A DNA stretch of 64,000 nucleotides from Bacillus sp. FJAT-22090. GTDB lineage: Bacteria; Bacillota; Bacilli; Bacillales_A; Planococcaceae. Shown piece by piece: positions 18,858 to 26,750 of the stretch (position 1 is its first letter; the number at the start of each line of letters is the position of its first letter). The translations under genes were made by a program, and so were the position numbers. Where the stretch lies: the NCBI RefSeq assembly GCF_001278755.1, contig NZ_CP012601.1, positions 2,418,001-2,482,000 on the forward strand. The letters run 5' to 3'. The notes under the pieces are model-generated. The model had not been told where the DNA came from. It made no database searches and saw nothing but the letters and a program-made list of their open reading frames with translations.

Positions 18858-19514
18858 TTATGCTTCACTCTTCAGTAATCGTTTTTCGAAATATCGAATG
18901 ATTAATGATAAGCTGAATGTCATGATGAAATAGATTAGTGCAACAAATGTCCACACTTCAATAGAACGGAAAGATGTTGCCACTAGGTTTTTCGCGTTAA
19001 GCGTTAAGTCTGTTGCCGCTATTACGGATACAAGAGATGAGTCTTTTATTAGCATAATAAATTGAGATGCTAAAGGTGGTAATACTCTTCTAAATGCTTG
19101 TGGCAAAATAATATGTGTCATTGCCTTTGTATGGGACATACCAAGAGAACGCGCTGCTTCCATCTGTCCTCTTGGAACACCTTGAATCCCTGAGCGCACG
19201 ATTTCCGCGATAAACGCACCGGCAAATATTGCAAGTCCGATGATCGCTCCCCAATATGAACCAAGTTTATAGTATTGTCCGAGTACAAAGTAAATCCACA
19301 TAAGTAATACAAGCAGTGGAACCCCACGAATAATTTCTACATATATAGAAGAAATCAATTGTATAATCTTATTTTTTGAGATACGTCCCAATCCAAATAA
19401 AATACCTATCGGTATAGCTATAAGAATTGCTAGTAAGGAAATTTCTAATGTTTTTAGTGCACCGTCAATAAAGACATCCATATTGCGCGGTATAACACTC
19501 CAGTCGTATATCAT
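18858..19514 (-). CDS. glnP: Polar amino-acid ABC transporter permease
   Basis: 218 residues with about five membrane segments and the HisM/GlnP-type permease layout. The conserved EAA loop is seen around EAARSLGMSHTKAMTHIILPQA (only the first part is diagnostic), which docks the ATPase. The N-terminal part contains GALKTLEISLLAILIAIPIG, the first core helix. A GGGGAGGA-type site precedes the start. It is the middle gene of the transporter operon. A single permease gene suggests a homodimeric membrane part. Confidence 0.92.
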   Translation of the reverse strand: MIYDWSVIPRNMDVFIDGALKTLEISLLAILIAIPIGILFGLGRISKNKIIQLISSIYVEIIRGVPLLVLLMWIYFVLGQYYKLGSYWGAIIGLAIFAGAFIAEIVRSGIQGVPRGQMEAARSLGMSHTKAMTHIILPQAFRRVLPPLASQFIMLIKDSSLVSVIAATDLTLNAKNLVATSFRSIEVWTFVALIYFIMTFSLSLIIRYFEKRLLKSEA

Positions 19515-19545
19515 AGCTGTTCCTCCCCTAAGCTGCTAGAGTGTT

Positions 19546-20373
19546 CTATTCGTCTACAACTTCACTTAGCCAGTCAGACGTTTCAAACCATTTATTACGA
19601 GAAGCTAGTTCTGCAGGACTTCCAATGTAACTGTTTAGGAATGAGTTAACCCATTGAACTGTTTCAAAATCATTTTTCTTCAGAGCAATCCCTAAGTTCT
19701 CAGATGAGATTAAACCTTCTAATTGACGAACTTGGTCTCCATTTTGTAATTTCCAAACTGCAATAGCAGGCTCATCATATACTACTGCATCTGCTTTACC
19801 TTGTGCCATTGCTGCTGCTGCTGATGGGAATTCTTCGAAATCTAATACTTCAGCGTTTTTAAATACATCTTTTGCAAGTAGTGCTCCAGTTGTTCCGATA
19901 CCTACAGCAATTTTTTTACCTTTTACATCAAGCTCTTGCCAAGTTTTTGTTGCTGTATCCGATGTAGGAAGCATAACTGCTTGACCAGTTTGGAAGTATG
20001 GGTCTGAAAAGCTAACTGCTAAAGCGCGATCCCCACGAATAGTCATACCAGCAAAAACCATGTCTACTTCTCCCGCTTGAAGTGCTGGAATTAAACCATC
20101 AAATGTAAATTGTTTGTATTCAACTTTAATATCTTTTCCAAGTGCTGCTCCAAGTGCGTTCGCAGTATCTACGTCATACCCAACGAAGTCTCCATTCGGA
20201 TCTTTCATATCGAATGGGAAATATCCTGGTGACATCCCAATAATTAATTTTTTGTCTTTTAATGCCTTTTGAATTGTCGAATTTTCTGTTGAAACTCCGC
20301 CTCCTGAATCATTACTACATCCCGCGATAATTAAAACGGTAATCATAAGTAGTGCTGCTAACCATTTTTTCAT
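19546..20373 (-). CDS. glnH: Amino-acid ABC transporter substrate-binding lipoprotein
   Basis: 275 residues. The start at 20373 (MKKWLAALL) is preferred because GGGGGTAAAAG stands just upstream; the in-frame ATG at 20388 overlaps that ribosome binding site. Lipoprotein signal with lipobox IIAGC (Cys19). The mature part is a periplasmic-binding-protein-like family 3 domain: KLIIGMSPGYFPF start, GDFVGYDVDTANALGAALGK, and the FAGMTIRGDRALAVSFSDPY block that contacts the substrate alpha-amino/carboxyl groups. It captures a polar amino acid (glutamine-type) outside the membrane and delivers it to the permease. First gene of the operon, divergent from an XRE-cupin regulator. Confidence 0.92.
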   Translation of the reverse strand: MKKWLAALLMITVLIIAGCSNDSGGGVSTENSTIQKALKDKKLIIGMSPGYFPFDMKDPNGDFVGYDVDTANALGAALGKDIKVEYKQFTFDGLIPALQAGEVDMVFAGMTIRGDRALAVSFSDPYFQTGQAVMLPTSDTATKTWQELDVKGKKIAVGIGTTGALLAKDVFKNAEVLDFEEFPSAAAAMAQGKADAVVYDEPAIAVWKLQNGDQVRQLEGLISSENLGIALKKNDFETVQWVNSFLNSYIGSPAELASRNKWFETSDWLSEVVDE

Positions 20374-20586
20374 AACTTTTACCCCCATATATATTTTCTT
20401 CAGATCCCCTATTAAGCTACTGAATTATTAAAAGTATAAGTTATTAATATTCACGTGTCTACATAAAAAATAATTTGGTATAATATTTTTATTATTGCAT
20501 CTATTGGAAGAAAGATGCAAAATAGTATATATATATTCTTTATATTAAGAGTTTATTAGGTTTGTTAGTGTTTTATTACAAAATTG

Positions 20587-20613
20587 ATTAGCATGTTTAA
20601 TTATTCTGCTAAT
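20587..20613. promoter_or_regulatory. Inverted repeat, possible operator of the XRE-cupin regulator
   Basis: Perfect 7-bp arms ATTAGCA/TGCTAAT with a 13-nt spacer, extended imperfectly outward, in the divergent region between glnH and the regulator and about 28 nt before the regulator start. A second inverted repeat TTGCATCT/AGATGCAA lies at 20495-20521. Either could be the binding site of the divergent regulator. Function is inferred. Confidence 0.4.
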
Positions 20614-20640
20614 TGAATATTTATTCAAAGGGGTGTTTTT

Positions 20641-21195
20641 TTGGAATTTCCAAAAGAAGAAGTTGGTAAACGAATTAGATATTTACGGAGATTGCAAGGA
20701 CTCACATCGGACGAGCTTGCGAAACTTGCCGGAGTAAGTCAAAGCATGATTTCTCAAATAGAACGCGGACAGGTGTCCCCATCGCTTGAGACCCTCTGGA
20801 AATTGAGTCATAGCTTGAACGTACCAGTGTTTTCTTTTTTTGAAACAGAGGAAACAAACGCCGTAACGATTTCCCGTGCAGGAGAAGCGAAGAACATTAA
20901 ACGTGTACGCCCCAATGTGAGCTATGAACTGTTGTCGCCAAGCTCTGGTAAGCAGATGAGTTTTTTCAAGATGATTGTGGAGCCTGGAGAAGATTTAGAA
21001 ACTCCACTTTTGTATCATTCTGGCGAAGAATGTGGAATTATGCTAACTGGAAGTTTACGTATTGAGGTAGAAGGTGAGATACATACGATTCACGAAGGTG
21101 ATAGTATTTATTTTGACAGCTCACTTCCGCACAGGTTTACGAATGTTGGGGATGAGAATGCCGTGGCTATTTGGGCGATGACGCATAGTTTTTAA
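20641..21195 (+). CDS. XRE-family transcriptional regulator with cupin domain
   Basis: 184 residues. The start is TTG at 20641 with AAGGGGTG about 7 nt upstream. The N-terminal helix-turn-helix (about 8-62: GLTSDELAKLAGVSQSMISQ) is followed by a C-terminal cupin (about 105-180: GEECGIMLTGSLRIEVEGE, GDSIYFDSSLPHRF) that probably binds a small ligand. The family (PuuR-like) usually controls adjacent amino-acid or polyamine transport. Divergent placement 250 bp from the glutamine-type transporter suggests it regulates that operon and itself. Confidence 0.88.
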   Translation: MEFPKEEVGKRIRYLRRLQGLTSDELAKLAGVSQSMISQIERGQVSPSLETLWKLSHSLNVPVFSFFETEETNAVTISRAGEAKNIKRVRPNVSYELLSPSSGKQMSFFKMIVEPGEDLETPLLYHSGEECGIMLTGSLRIEVEGEIHTIHEGDSIYFDSSLPHRFTNVGDENAVAIWAMTHSF

Positions 21196-21242
21196 AGGTG
21201 GATGGGAGGCTTCTCGCTTAGGCGGGGGCTTTTTTTGTTAGA

Positions 21243-21275
21243 AAAAAGCTCTCTGATTGAATCAAAGAGCTTTTT
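21243..21275. terminator. Bidirectional terminator between convergent genes
   Basis: AAAAAGCTCT/AGAGCTTTTT arms with A-runs and T-runs on both strands, between the XRE-cupin gene (plus) and the DUF1761 gene (minus). A weaker G-T-containing stem followed by T7 lies just before it at about 21207-21237 and serves the plus strand. Confidence 0.75.
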
Positions 21276-21280
21276 GATAT

Positions 21281-21661
21281 TTATGACAACCATCCATGTA
21301 AAGCGCCCAGTAATGTAAAGATAACAAGGTGATCGCAAATTGCTATAAGTGTTGATTTTTTCGAAATCAAACCAAACAATGCATTTTTCACATAAACCAT
21401 TTTGATGATAACTCCAATTATGAAACCAATTAGGGCTCCTTGAAGCAACGTTTCTGCACCGGTTGCGTTTATAAGAATCGCCATTAAAATAGAACTGATG
21501 AATGCAATGATGACCGAATAAATGTATTTTAACGGGCCTTCTGTTTGTTGCTCTTTCTTATTTCCTAATAAAATCGAATAATAGATTGTTCCATAGATCA
21601 TATATAAAAGCCCGCCAATAATGATAGCTACATAGTTTAAATTACTCCAATCAATAGACAT
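21281..21661 (-). CDS. DUF1761-like small membrane protein
   Basis: 126 residues with four predicted membrane helices (about 8-28, 47-66, 72-90, 103-122). The N-terminal segment NYVAIIIGGLLYMIYGTIYY, followed by a soluble loop, matches the DUF1761 pattern. The function of this family is unknown. It lies 15 nt downstream of an SRPBCC-fold gene and is probably co-transcribed with it. Confidence 0.7.
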   Translation of the reverse strand: MSIDWSNLNYVAIIIGGLLYMIYGTIYYSILLGNKKEQQTEGPLKYIYSVIIAFISSILMAILINATGAETLLQGALIGFIIGVIIKMVYVKNALFGLISKKSTLIAICDHLVIFTLLGALHGWLS

Positions 21662-21676
21662 GATACTCCTCCTAGT

Positions 21677-22132
21677 TTATAAATCTTTCAATGCTTCTGT
21701 ACGAACCAATTCCACAAATCCGTCTACTACTTTATCATTGCTTTTCTTTGGACCTAATTTAATAAACGTTTTCCCCATGAGGTTAATTCCTTCATTTTGC
21801 CCTGTATATATAAATCTTGTGGATTGTTCATCTACTTTGATGAGTGTATAAGCAGCTTGAATTTTAAAGGTTTTCGCAAGTGTAAATTCAATTTTGTTGT
21901 GTTTTTTTTGGTCCGTGTTTTCGTGCTCTATGTCCGTCACGATGTAAGTTTCGGTTCTTTTTCCTTCTTTGTATGTTTGTTCATAAGTGGAGCCTACAAC
22001 TCCTTCTTTTATTTCTAAAGGTTTGTGTTCCACTATATTTGGCATAATTCTCTGGATGTTTTCTAACTGAAAGAGATTCCATACAGTCTCGATTGGTGCA
22101 GGGATGATGATTTCTTTTTTCCAAGTTAGCAT
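21677..22132 (-). CDS. SRPBCC/START-like ligand-binding protein
   Basis: 151 residues. The first strand and helix, EIIIPAPIETVWNLFQLENI, are the typical opening of SRPBCC (polyketide cyclase/dehydrase, CoxG-like) proteins. The C-terminal helix, KLGPKKSNDKVVDGFVELVR, closes the hydrophobic cavity. It is likely a cytoplasmic hydrophobic-ligand-binding protein of unknown substrate. The start is an ATG with a weak GGGGTAAA site. It forms a two-gene unit with the DUF1761 protein. Confidence 0.75.
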   Translation of the reverse strand: MLTWKKEIIIPAPIETVWNLFQLENIQRIMPNIVEHKPLEIKEGVVGSTYEQTYKEGKRTETYIVTDIEHENTDQKKHNKIEFTLAKTFKIQAAYTLIKVDEQSTRFIYTGQNEGINLMGKTFIKLGPKKSNDKVVDGFVELVRTEALKDL

Positions 22133-22222
22133 TTGTTTACCCCGTTTCTAAAGTAGTAGTGTATAAGATTTGGTGCGATTTTCCTAAAGTGTATCATAGA
22201 AATTTGTTGAAGCAATAGGTTT

Positions 22223-22285
22223 GTCGCGTTCGCGAGGTTGTTTGTCGTGTTCATTGTGAAGTTTGTCTCGTTCAACCATATTTTA
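22223..22285 (+). repeat. 21-bp phased GTCTCG-type array, short copy
   Basis: Three degenerate units begin at 22223 (GTCGCG), 22244 (GTCGTG) and 22265 (GTCTCG), exactly 21 bp apart. Same period and lead motif as the large array at 39.3-39.7 kb. It lies between argD and the SRPBCC gene. Confidence 0.6.
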
Positions 22286-22294
22286 GGTAAATTA

Positions 22295-22320
22295 AAGGAC
22301 CTGCCAAATTGGCAGGTCCT
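22295..22320 (-). terminator. Terminator of the arginine operon
   Basis: AGGACCTGCCAA/TTGGCAGGTCCT-type stem, nearly perfect, followed on the minus strand by TTTAATTTA. It is 45 nt beyond the argD stop. Confidence 0.75.
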
Positions 22321-22364
22321 AGTTTGTGAATAGCGGTTCGCAGAGCGCTTTAATTCAAGGTGTA

Positions 22365-23489
22365 TTATTTTAGTATAGAAGAAAGTATATTTACCGCTTG
22401 GTCAATTTCTTCCGATGAAACGGTAAGTGGTGGCAAGAGTCGAATGACGTTTGGTCCTGCTGCTACTAAAAGTAGTCCAGCTTTTTCAGCTTGAGCTATA
22501 TATGGTACCGCTTCCTCTTTGCATACGATACCGAGCAATAATCCCGATCCCACTATTGGGTATTCAGGTAGCGCTACTTTTAGTTTAGCCAAAAAGTAGC
22601 TAGATTTTTCATTGACTTCATTTAAAAATTTTGAAGTAAAAACATTGTCTAGCACCGTTTGCGCTACTGCTACTGCTAATGGGTTGCCGCCGAATGTTGT
22701 ACCATGTGTTCCAGGGCCGAAAGAGTCATGTAAAGCACTCGTTCCGAGCATTGCTCCGATTGGAAAGCCTCCTCCGAGTCCTTTTGCTAACGTCATAATG
22801 TCAGGCTTGAGTACAGTTTGCTCAAATGCATAGCGAGTTCCTGTGCGACCGATGCCTGTTTGCACTTCGTCGATTATTAATAATATTCCTTTGGATTTGC
22901 AAATGTCAGCGATTACTTGAGCGAATTCAGGCGTTACTTGGTTAACTCCACCCTCCCCTTGGATCACTTCAAGCATGATCGCCGCTACTTTGTCGTCGAT
23001 AGCCGACTCCAGTTGCTCGATGTCATTGAACGGTACGGTTCGGAAAGTATCCAGCAAAGGTCCGAATCCATTTCGAACTTTGTCTTGGCCAGTAGCAGAC
23101 ATTGCACCAAATGTACGTCCATGGAATGATTTTTCGAATGTGATGATAACGTGTTTTCCTGTATGTTTGCGAGCAAGCTTAATTGCCGCTTCATTCGCTT
23201 CGGCTCCACTGTTACAGAAAAATGCGTGTGCTAAATGCGTATCTTTTACTAAGGTAGCAGCTAGCTGTTCCTGTCCAGGACTTTCGAATAAATTCGAAGT
23301 ATGCCATAGTTTTTCACTTTGTTGTTGAATTGCTTCAACAATCGCTGGGTGTGCATGACCGAGACTTAGCACTGCGATGCCACTAGTAAAATCGAGATAC
23401 TCTTTGCCTGTATCATCTACGATAAGTGTCCCTTTTCCTTGCACTAAGTGAACTGGTCGACGTGCATAATTTTGAAATAAAGAACTCAC
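22365..23489 (-). CDS. argD: Acetylornithine aminotransferase
   Basis: 374 residues from GTG at 23489, which overlaps the argB stop codon (GTGTGA) and has AGGAGG 7 nt upstream. The longer open frame to 23633 is argB sequence in another register. It transfers an amino group from glutamate to N-acetylglutamate semialdehyde to give N-acetylornithine. The PLP-enzyme features are present: SGAEANEAAIKLARKHTGK, the cofactor-ring Asp in IIDEVQTGIGRTG, and the Schiff-base Lys in TLAKGLGGGFPIGA. Last gene of the argC-J-B-D operon. Confidence 0.95.
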   Translation of the reverse strand: MSSLFQNYARRPVHLVQGKGTLIVDDTGKEYLDFTSGIAVLSLGHAHPAIVEAIQQQSEKLWHTSNLFESPGQEQLAATLVKDTHLAHAFFCNSGAEANEAAIKLARKHTGKHVIITFEKSFHGRTFGAMSATGQDKVRNGFGPLLDTFRTVPFNDIEQLESAIDDKVAAIMLEVIQGEGGVNQVTPEFAQVIADICKSKGILLIIDEVQTGIGRTGTRYAFEQTVLKPDIMTLAKGLGGGFPIGAMLGTSALHDSFGPGTHGTTFGGNPLAVAVAQTVLDNVFTSKFLNEVNEKSSYFLAKLKVALPEYPIVGSGLLLGIVCKEEAVPYIAQAEKAGLLLVAAGPNVIRLLPPLTVSSEEIDQAVNILSSILK

Positions 23490-24265
23490 ACTAGTACCTC
23501 CTGATGTAAAATGGTCGTTCCTTCTAGTTGCTCCCCGACAATTTGAACGGAAGGAATGCCTGCAGATAAACAATCGAGTGCTGCAGTCACTTTTGGAATC
23601 ATTCCTCCGTAGATTTCTCCTGATGCGATCCATTCCGCAATTGCAGTGGAAGTTACAACTTGTTGCACTTCTCCATCAATTTTAATGCCAGGTGTATCTG
23701 TTACGAGTTGTAAACTTTCCGCTTTTATTGCGAGTGCTACTTTATTTGCTACTGTATCAGCATTAATGTTGAGTGGTGTGCCATTCTCGGTGCTGCCTAT
23801 GCTCGAGATCACTGGTGTGATGCTGTTTGCTAGTAGTGTTTCTAGCACTGAGCAATTTACATTATTTATTTCTCCGACAAAGCCGTAAGTTTCTTTGTCT
23901 AATAGCGTACATTCTAATAAATTGCCATCATATCCGCTTAAACCAATTGCTACAATCCCGCTTTTATTCAACTGATGAACAAGTGTTGGATTGACTTGAC
24001 CGACTAGGGTCGACTGGACAATTCCGATTGCTTCTTCAGATGTGACTCGAATGCCGTTTATAGTGGTTGACGTTATTTTGTTTTTTGCGAGTTCTTTATT
24101 AATTGCAGGGCCTCCGCCGTGGACGATGATTATCTCATTGCCAGCAGCTTGGAGCTTTTTGAAATTGGTGAAGAAGTTTTCATTTAACCCCTCCAGCATG
24201 CTTCCACCGAGTTTGATGACGATGCGTTTAGGAGCGATAGGTTGCGTTGATTTGGACGTAGTCAT
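23486..24265 (-). CDS. argB: Acetylglutamate kinase
   Basis: 259 residues. It phosphorylates N-acetylglutamate. The amino-acid-kinase fold shows KLGGSML (about 18-24), GGGPAINKEL (glutamate-binding) and a C-terminal GGMIPKVTAAL with the active-site Lys. The ATG at 24265 lies inside the end of argJ (38-nt overlap), and GGGGTG stands about 10 nt upstream. The tight overlaps on both sides imply coupled translation. Confidence 0.95.
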   Translation of the reverse strand: MTTSKSTQPIAPKRIVIKLGGSMLEGLNENFFTNFKKLQAAGNEIIIVHGGGPAINKELAKNKITSTTINGIRVTSEEAIGIVQSTLVGQVNPTLVHQLNKSGIVAIGLSGYDGNLLECTLLDKETYGFVGEINNVNCSVLETLLANSITPVISSIGSTENGTPLNINADTVANKVALAIKAESLQLVTDTPGIKIDGEVQQVVTSTAIAEWIASGEIYGGMIPKVTAALDCLSAGIPSVQIVGEQLEGTTILHQEVLV

Positions 24266-25454
24266 ATGTCAAATCGCACCCCCATGCAGTTCCTTGGCCA
24301 TCGCCTTGATGTATGTCCACGAAGATTTTTACTTCTGGTTGTTTTAAATAGACGATCAAGTCATCCTCTGAGAAAGCGACAGGTTCACCGTTTTCTACAA
24401 CTTTTGAAGTCCCAATATGAATCGTGATTGCGTTAGGATCCAGGGTAGCTCCACTATAGCCAACTGCTGCGATTATTCGTCCCCAGTTCGCGTCGTTTCC
24501 GAACACAGCTGTTTTCACAAGTGGCGAACCGACAACTGTTTTAGCTATTTTGCGAGCTTCTGCATCAGTAATTGCTCCCTTTACTTCTACTTCAATCAGT
24601 TTTGTTGCACCTTCTCCATCTTTTGCAATCATTTTCGCCAATTCTTGGGACACGATGTGTAAGGTTTGCACGAAGTTTTCCCAATCAGGATGTTCTGGAG
24701 TAAGTGTTTCGTTTTCTGCCATTCCGTTTGCCATGACGATTACCATGTCATTAGTCGATGTATCGCCATCGACAGTAATAGCATTGAACGTCACGTCTGT
24801 AATCGATTTTAGTGCTGATTGCAAATGTTCGGATTCAATGTTTGCATCCGTTGTAATGAAACCAAGCATCGTCGCCATGTTAGGTTCAATCATACCGGAG
24901 CCTTTTGCAGTTCCAGCGACAATCACTTCTTTTCCATCAATCATTGTTTGATAGGAAGTGTTTTTCGTAACGGTGTCTGTCGTCATGATTGCTTGAGAGA
25001 AGGACATTGCCCCTTCTAACTCATCTACTGGATCCAATTGTTTGATTCCTTCTGTTACCGGATCCATTTTCATCAGTTCTCCGATGACGCCTGTTGATGC
25101 AACTCCAACTAGATTCAGATCGATCCCTAGCTTTTCGGCAGTTAGTTTTTGCATTGTATAGGCATCTGCCATTCCTTGCTTGCCTGTGCATGCGTTGGCA
25201 TTACCGGCATTGACGATGATTGCTTGCATTTTACCTGTTTGGTACACCACATCTTTTGTAACAAGTAGTGGCGCCGCTTTAATAGCATTCGTTGTGAATA
25301 CACCCGCAACGCTTGCTGGAACCTCGCTGACTAGCAGAGCAAGGTCTTTTTTCTTATGCTTAAGGCCGCAGTGAATGCCAGTCGCTTTAAATCCTTTTGG
25401 TGATGCTATATTTTTATATGAAATACGTTTCATTGCCATGGTGGTTATAGCCAT
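24228..25454 (-). CDS. argJ: Glutamate N-acetyltransferase / amino-acid acetyltransferase
   Basis: 408 residues. Bifunctional or monofunctional ArgJ recycles the acetyl group from N-acetylornithine to glutamate, so the pathway runs as a cycle. The self-cleavage site is visible in EPNMATMLGFITTDA (cleavage before the Thr, which becomes the nucleophile). GSGMIEPN and the glycine-rich VVGSPLVKTAVFGNDANWGR are also conserved. The start at 25454 has AGGAGGAATAA upstream. It lies 45 nt after argC. Confidence 0.95.
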   Translation of the reverse strand: MAITTMAMKRISYKNIASPKGFKATGIHCGLKHKKKDLALLVSEVPASVAGVFTTNAIKAAPLLVTKDVVYQTGKMQAIIVNAGNANACTGKQGMADAYTMQKLTAEKLGIDLNLVGVASTGVIGELMKMDPVTEGIKQLDPVDELEGAMSFSQAIMTTDTVTKNTSYQTMIDGKEVIVAGTAKGSGMIEPNMATMLGFITTDANIESEHLQSALKSITDVTFNAITVDGDTSTNDMVIVMANGMAENETLTPEHPDWENFVQTLHIVSQELAKMIAKDGEGATKLIEVEVKGAITDAEARKIAKTVVGSPLVKTAVFGNDANWGRIIAAVGYSGATLDPNAITIHIGTSKVVENGEPVAFSEDDLIVYLKQPEVKIFVDIHQGDGQGTAWGCDLTYDYVQINATYRS

Positions 25455-25499
25455 TTATTTTATTCCTCCTAATCAGCGTTTACGCTGAACTAATTAATG

Positions 25500-26543
25500 T
25501 TAAATGAATAATGGGACGTGCTTGAGGCCAGTTGTTTGATCGAAGTTAAATTGAACGTTCATGTTTTGAATCGCTTGACCAGCAGCTCCTTTGACCAGAT
25601 TGTCGATAACCGATACTACGGTCGCGCGGTTTGTACGCGGATCAACCTTGACGTGAATGTCGCAGAAATTGGAGCCATATACTTGATTTGTTCCGAATTT
25701 GTTAGTTTCTTTTATTATTCGAACGAAAGGATGGTTTGCGTAAGTTTCTTCTAATGTGTCGATTAGTTGTTTTTCTGTTGCACCTTCGTTTACGGGAGCA
25801 TAGCTTGTTGAAAGAATTCCTCTTGTCATCGGTACTAGATGAGTAGTGAACGTGATTGTTGAATTTTGATTGGCAAAGAGGCTTATTGCTTGCTCGATTT
25901 CCGGGATATGTTGGTGTTGATGTAATTTGTATATGGCAGTATTTTCATTCGTTTCACTGTAATGTGTCATTTGCCCCGGCTTGTTACCCGCTCCAGATAT
26001 TCCACTCTTCGCATCGATAATAAGATGTTTTACATCGATCAGGTTTTCTTTCAAGAGAGGAAGTAATGAGAGTAAAACCGCTGTCGGATAGCATCCTGGG
26101 TTAGCAACTATATCAGCTTGCTGAATGTTTGTTTCGTTCCATTCCGTCAGACCATATACACTTTTCTTAATAGCTTCAATAGGAGCTGGTATTTTTTTAT
26201 ACCATTGCTCATATTGCTTTGTATCCTTCAGACGGAAGTCACCAGATAAATCAATGAGCTTTGGACCTTCATCTATTAATGATGGAAGTAACTCGCTCGA
26301 TACCCCTGAGGGAGTGCTCGTAAAAATCACATCATACTCTTTTAATCTATCAGGCTCTATTTTTAATAATGGCTGGTCATGAATATTCAACAAATGTGTA
26401 TATTTATTCGAAAACACGTTTCCTTCATCTGAAGAAGTGAACAAATCCAGTGTCCCTATTTCAGGATGTGTATGCAGAAATCTAATTAACTCAAGCCCAC
26501 CATAGCCAGTTGCACCAATAATTCCAACCTTCATTTTCTTCAC
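25500..26543 (-). CDS. argC: N-acetyl-gamma-glutamyl-phosphate reductase
   Basis: 347 residues. NADPH-dependent reduction of N-acetylglutamyl phosphate. The Rossmann motif GIIGATGYGGLELIRFL is at the N-terminus; the catalytic Cys151 is in VANPGCYPTAV. Later GISGAGNKPG and HQHIPEIEQ are family signatures. First gene of the operon; GAGGTGAAGAAA precedes the ATG. Transcription is from the promoter at 26565-26593. Confidence 0.95.
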   Translation of the reverse strand: MKKMKVGIIGATGYGGLELIRFLHTHPEIGTLDLFTSSDEGNVFSNKYTHLLNIHDQPLLKIEPDRLKEYDVIFTSTPSGVSSELLPSLIDEGPKLIDLSGDFRLKDTKQYEQWYKKIPAPIEAIKKSVYGLTEWNETNIQQADIVANPGCYPTAVLLSLLPLLKENLIDVKHLIIDAKSGISGAGNKPGQMTHYSETNENTAIYKLHQHQHIPEIEQAISLFANQNSTITFTTHLVPMTRGILSTSYAPVNEGATEKQLIDTLEETYANHPFVRIIKETNKFGTNQVYGSNFCDIHVKVDPRTNRATVVSVIDNLVKGAAGQAIQNMNVQFNFDQTTGLKHVPLFI

Positions 26544-26564
26544 CTCTTCAGTAAGTTAGAATCT

Positions 26565-26593
26565 ATTATAATACTGCATAAATATAAAGTCAA
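26565..26593 (-). promoter_or_regulatory. Sigma-A promoter of the arg operon
   Basis: Minus-strand TTGACT (26588-26593), 17-bp spacer, TATAAT (26565-26570): near-consensus vegetative promoter 22 nt before argC. The spacer is AT-rich with a TTTATGCAGTAT segment that only weakly resembles an arginine-repressor box, so ArgR control is possible but not shown. Confidence 0.75.
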
Positions 26594-26652
26594 TCGTATT
26601 TTTATAATTTTTTTGATTATTTTATAGATTTATGAATATGAGGGGAATAATA

Positions 26653-26697
26653 TTACAGAGGTGTTACTGGTGCCAGGCACCAGTAACACCTCTGTAA
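26653..26697. repeat. GGTGCCAGGCACC palindromic repeat, copy 1
   Basis: Perfect palindrome with 22-bp arms around one central base. Core GGTGCCAGGCACC, then AGTAACACCTCTGTAA in the right arm with the exact complement on the left. Intergenic, between the rsgI terminator and argC. Confidence 0.85.
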
Positions 26698-26715
26698 CAC
26701 ATTTTTCCCATAGAA

Positions 26716-26745
26716 AAAGGAGCGAATTGAGGGATTCGCTCCTTT
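26716..26745 (-). terminator. Terminator of sigI-rsgI
   Basis: 12-bp arms AAAGGAGCGAAT/ATTCGCTCCTTT, loop 6 nt, then TTC TAT on the minus strand. Six nt after the rsgI stop. Confidence 0.8.
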
Positions 26746-26750
26746 GTCGT

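Noticed and set aside
24228-25454. Several long plus-strand frames opposite the arg genes
   Set aside because: They are shadows of strongly conserved enzymes with all catalytic motifs on the minus strand.
26541-26620. Arginine-repressor operator at argC
   Set aside because: Only weak partial matches to the ArgR box were seen in the promoter spacer.
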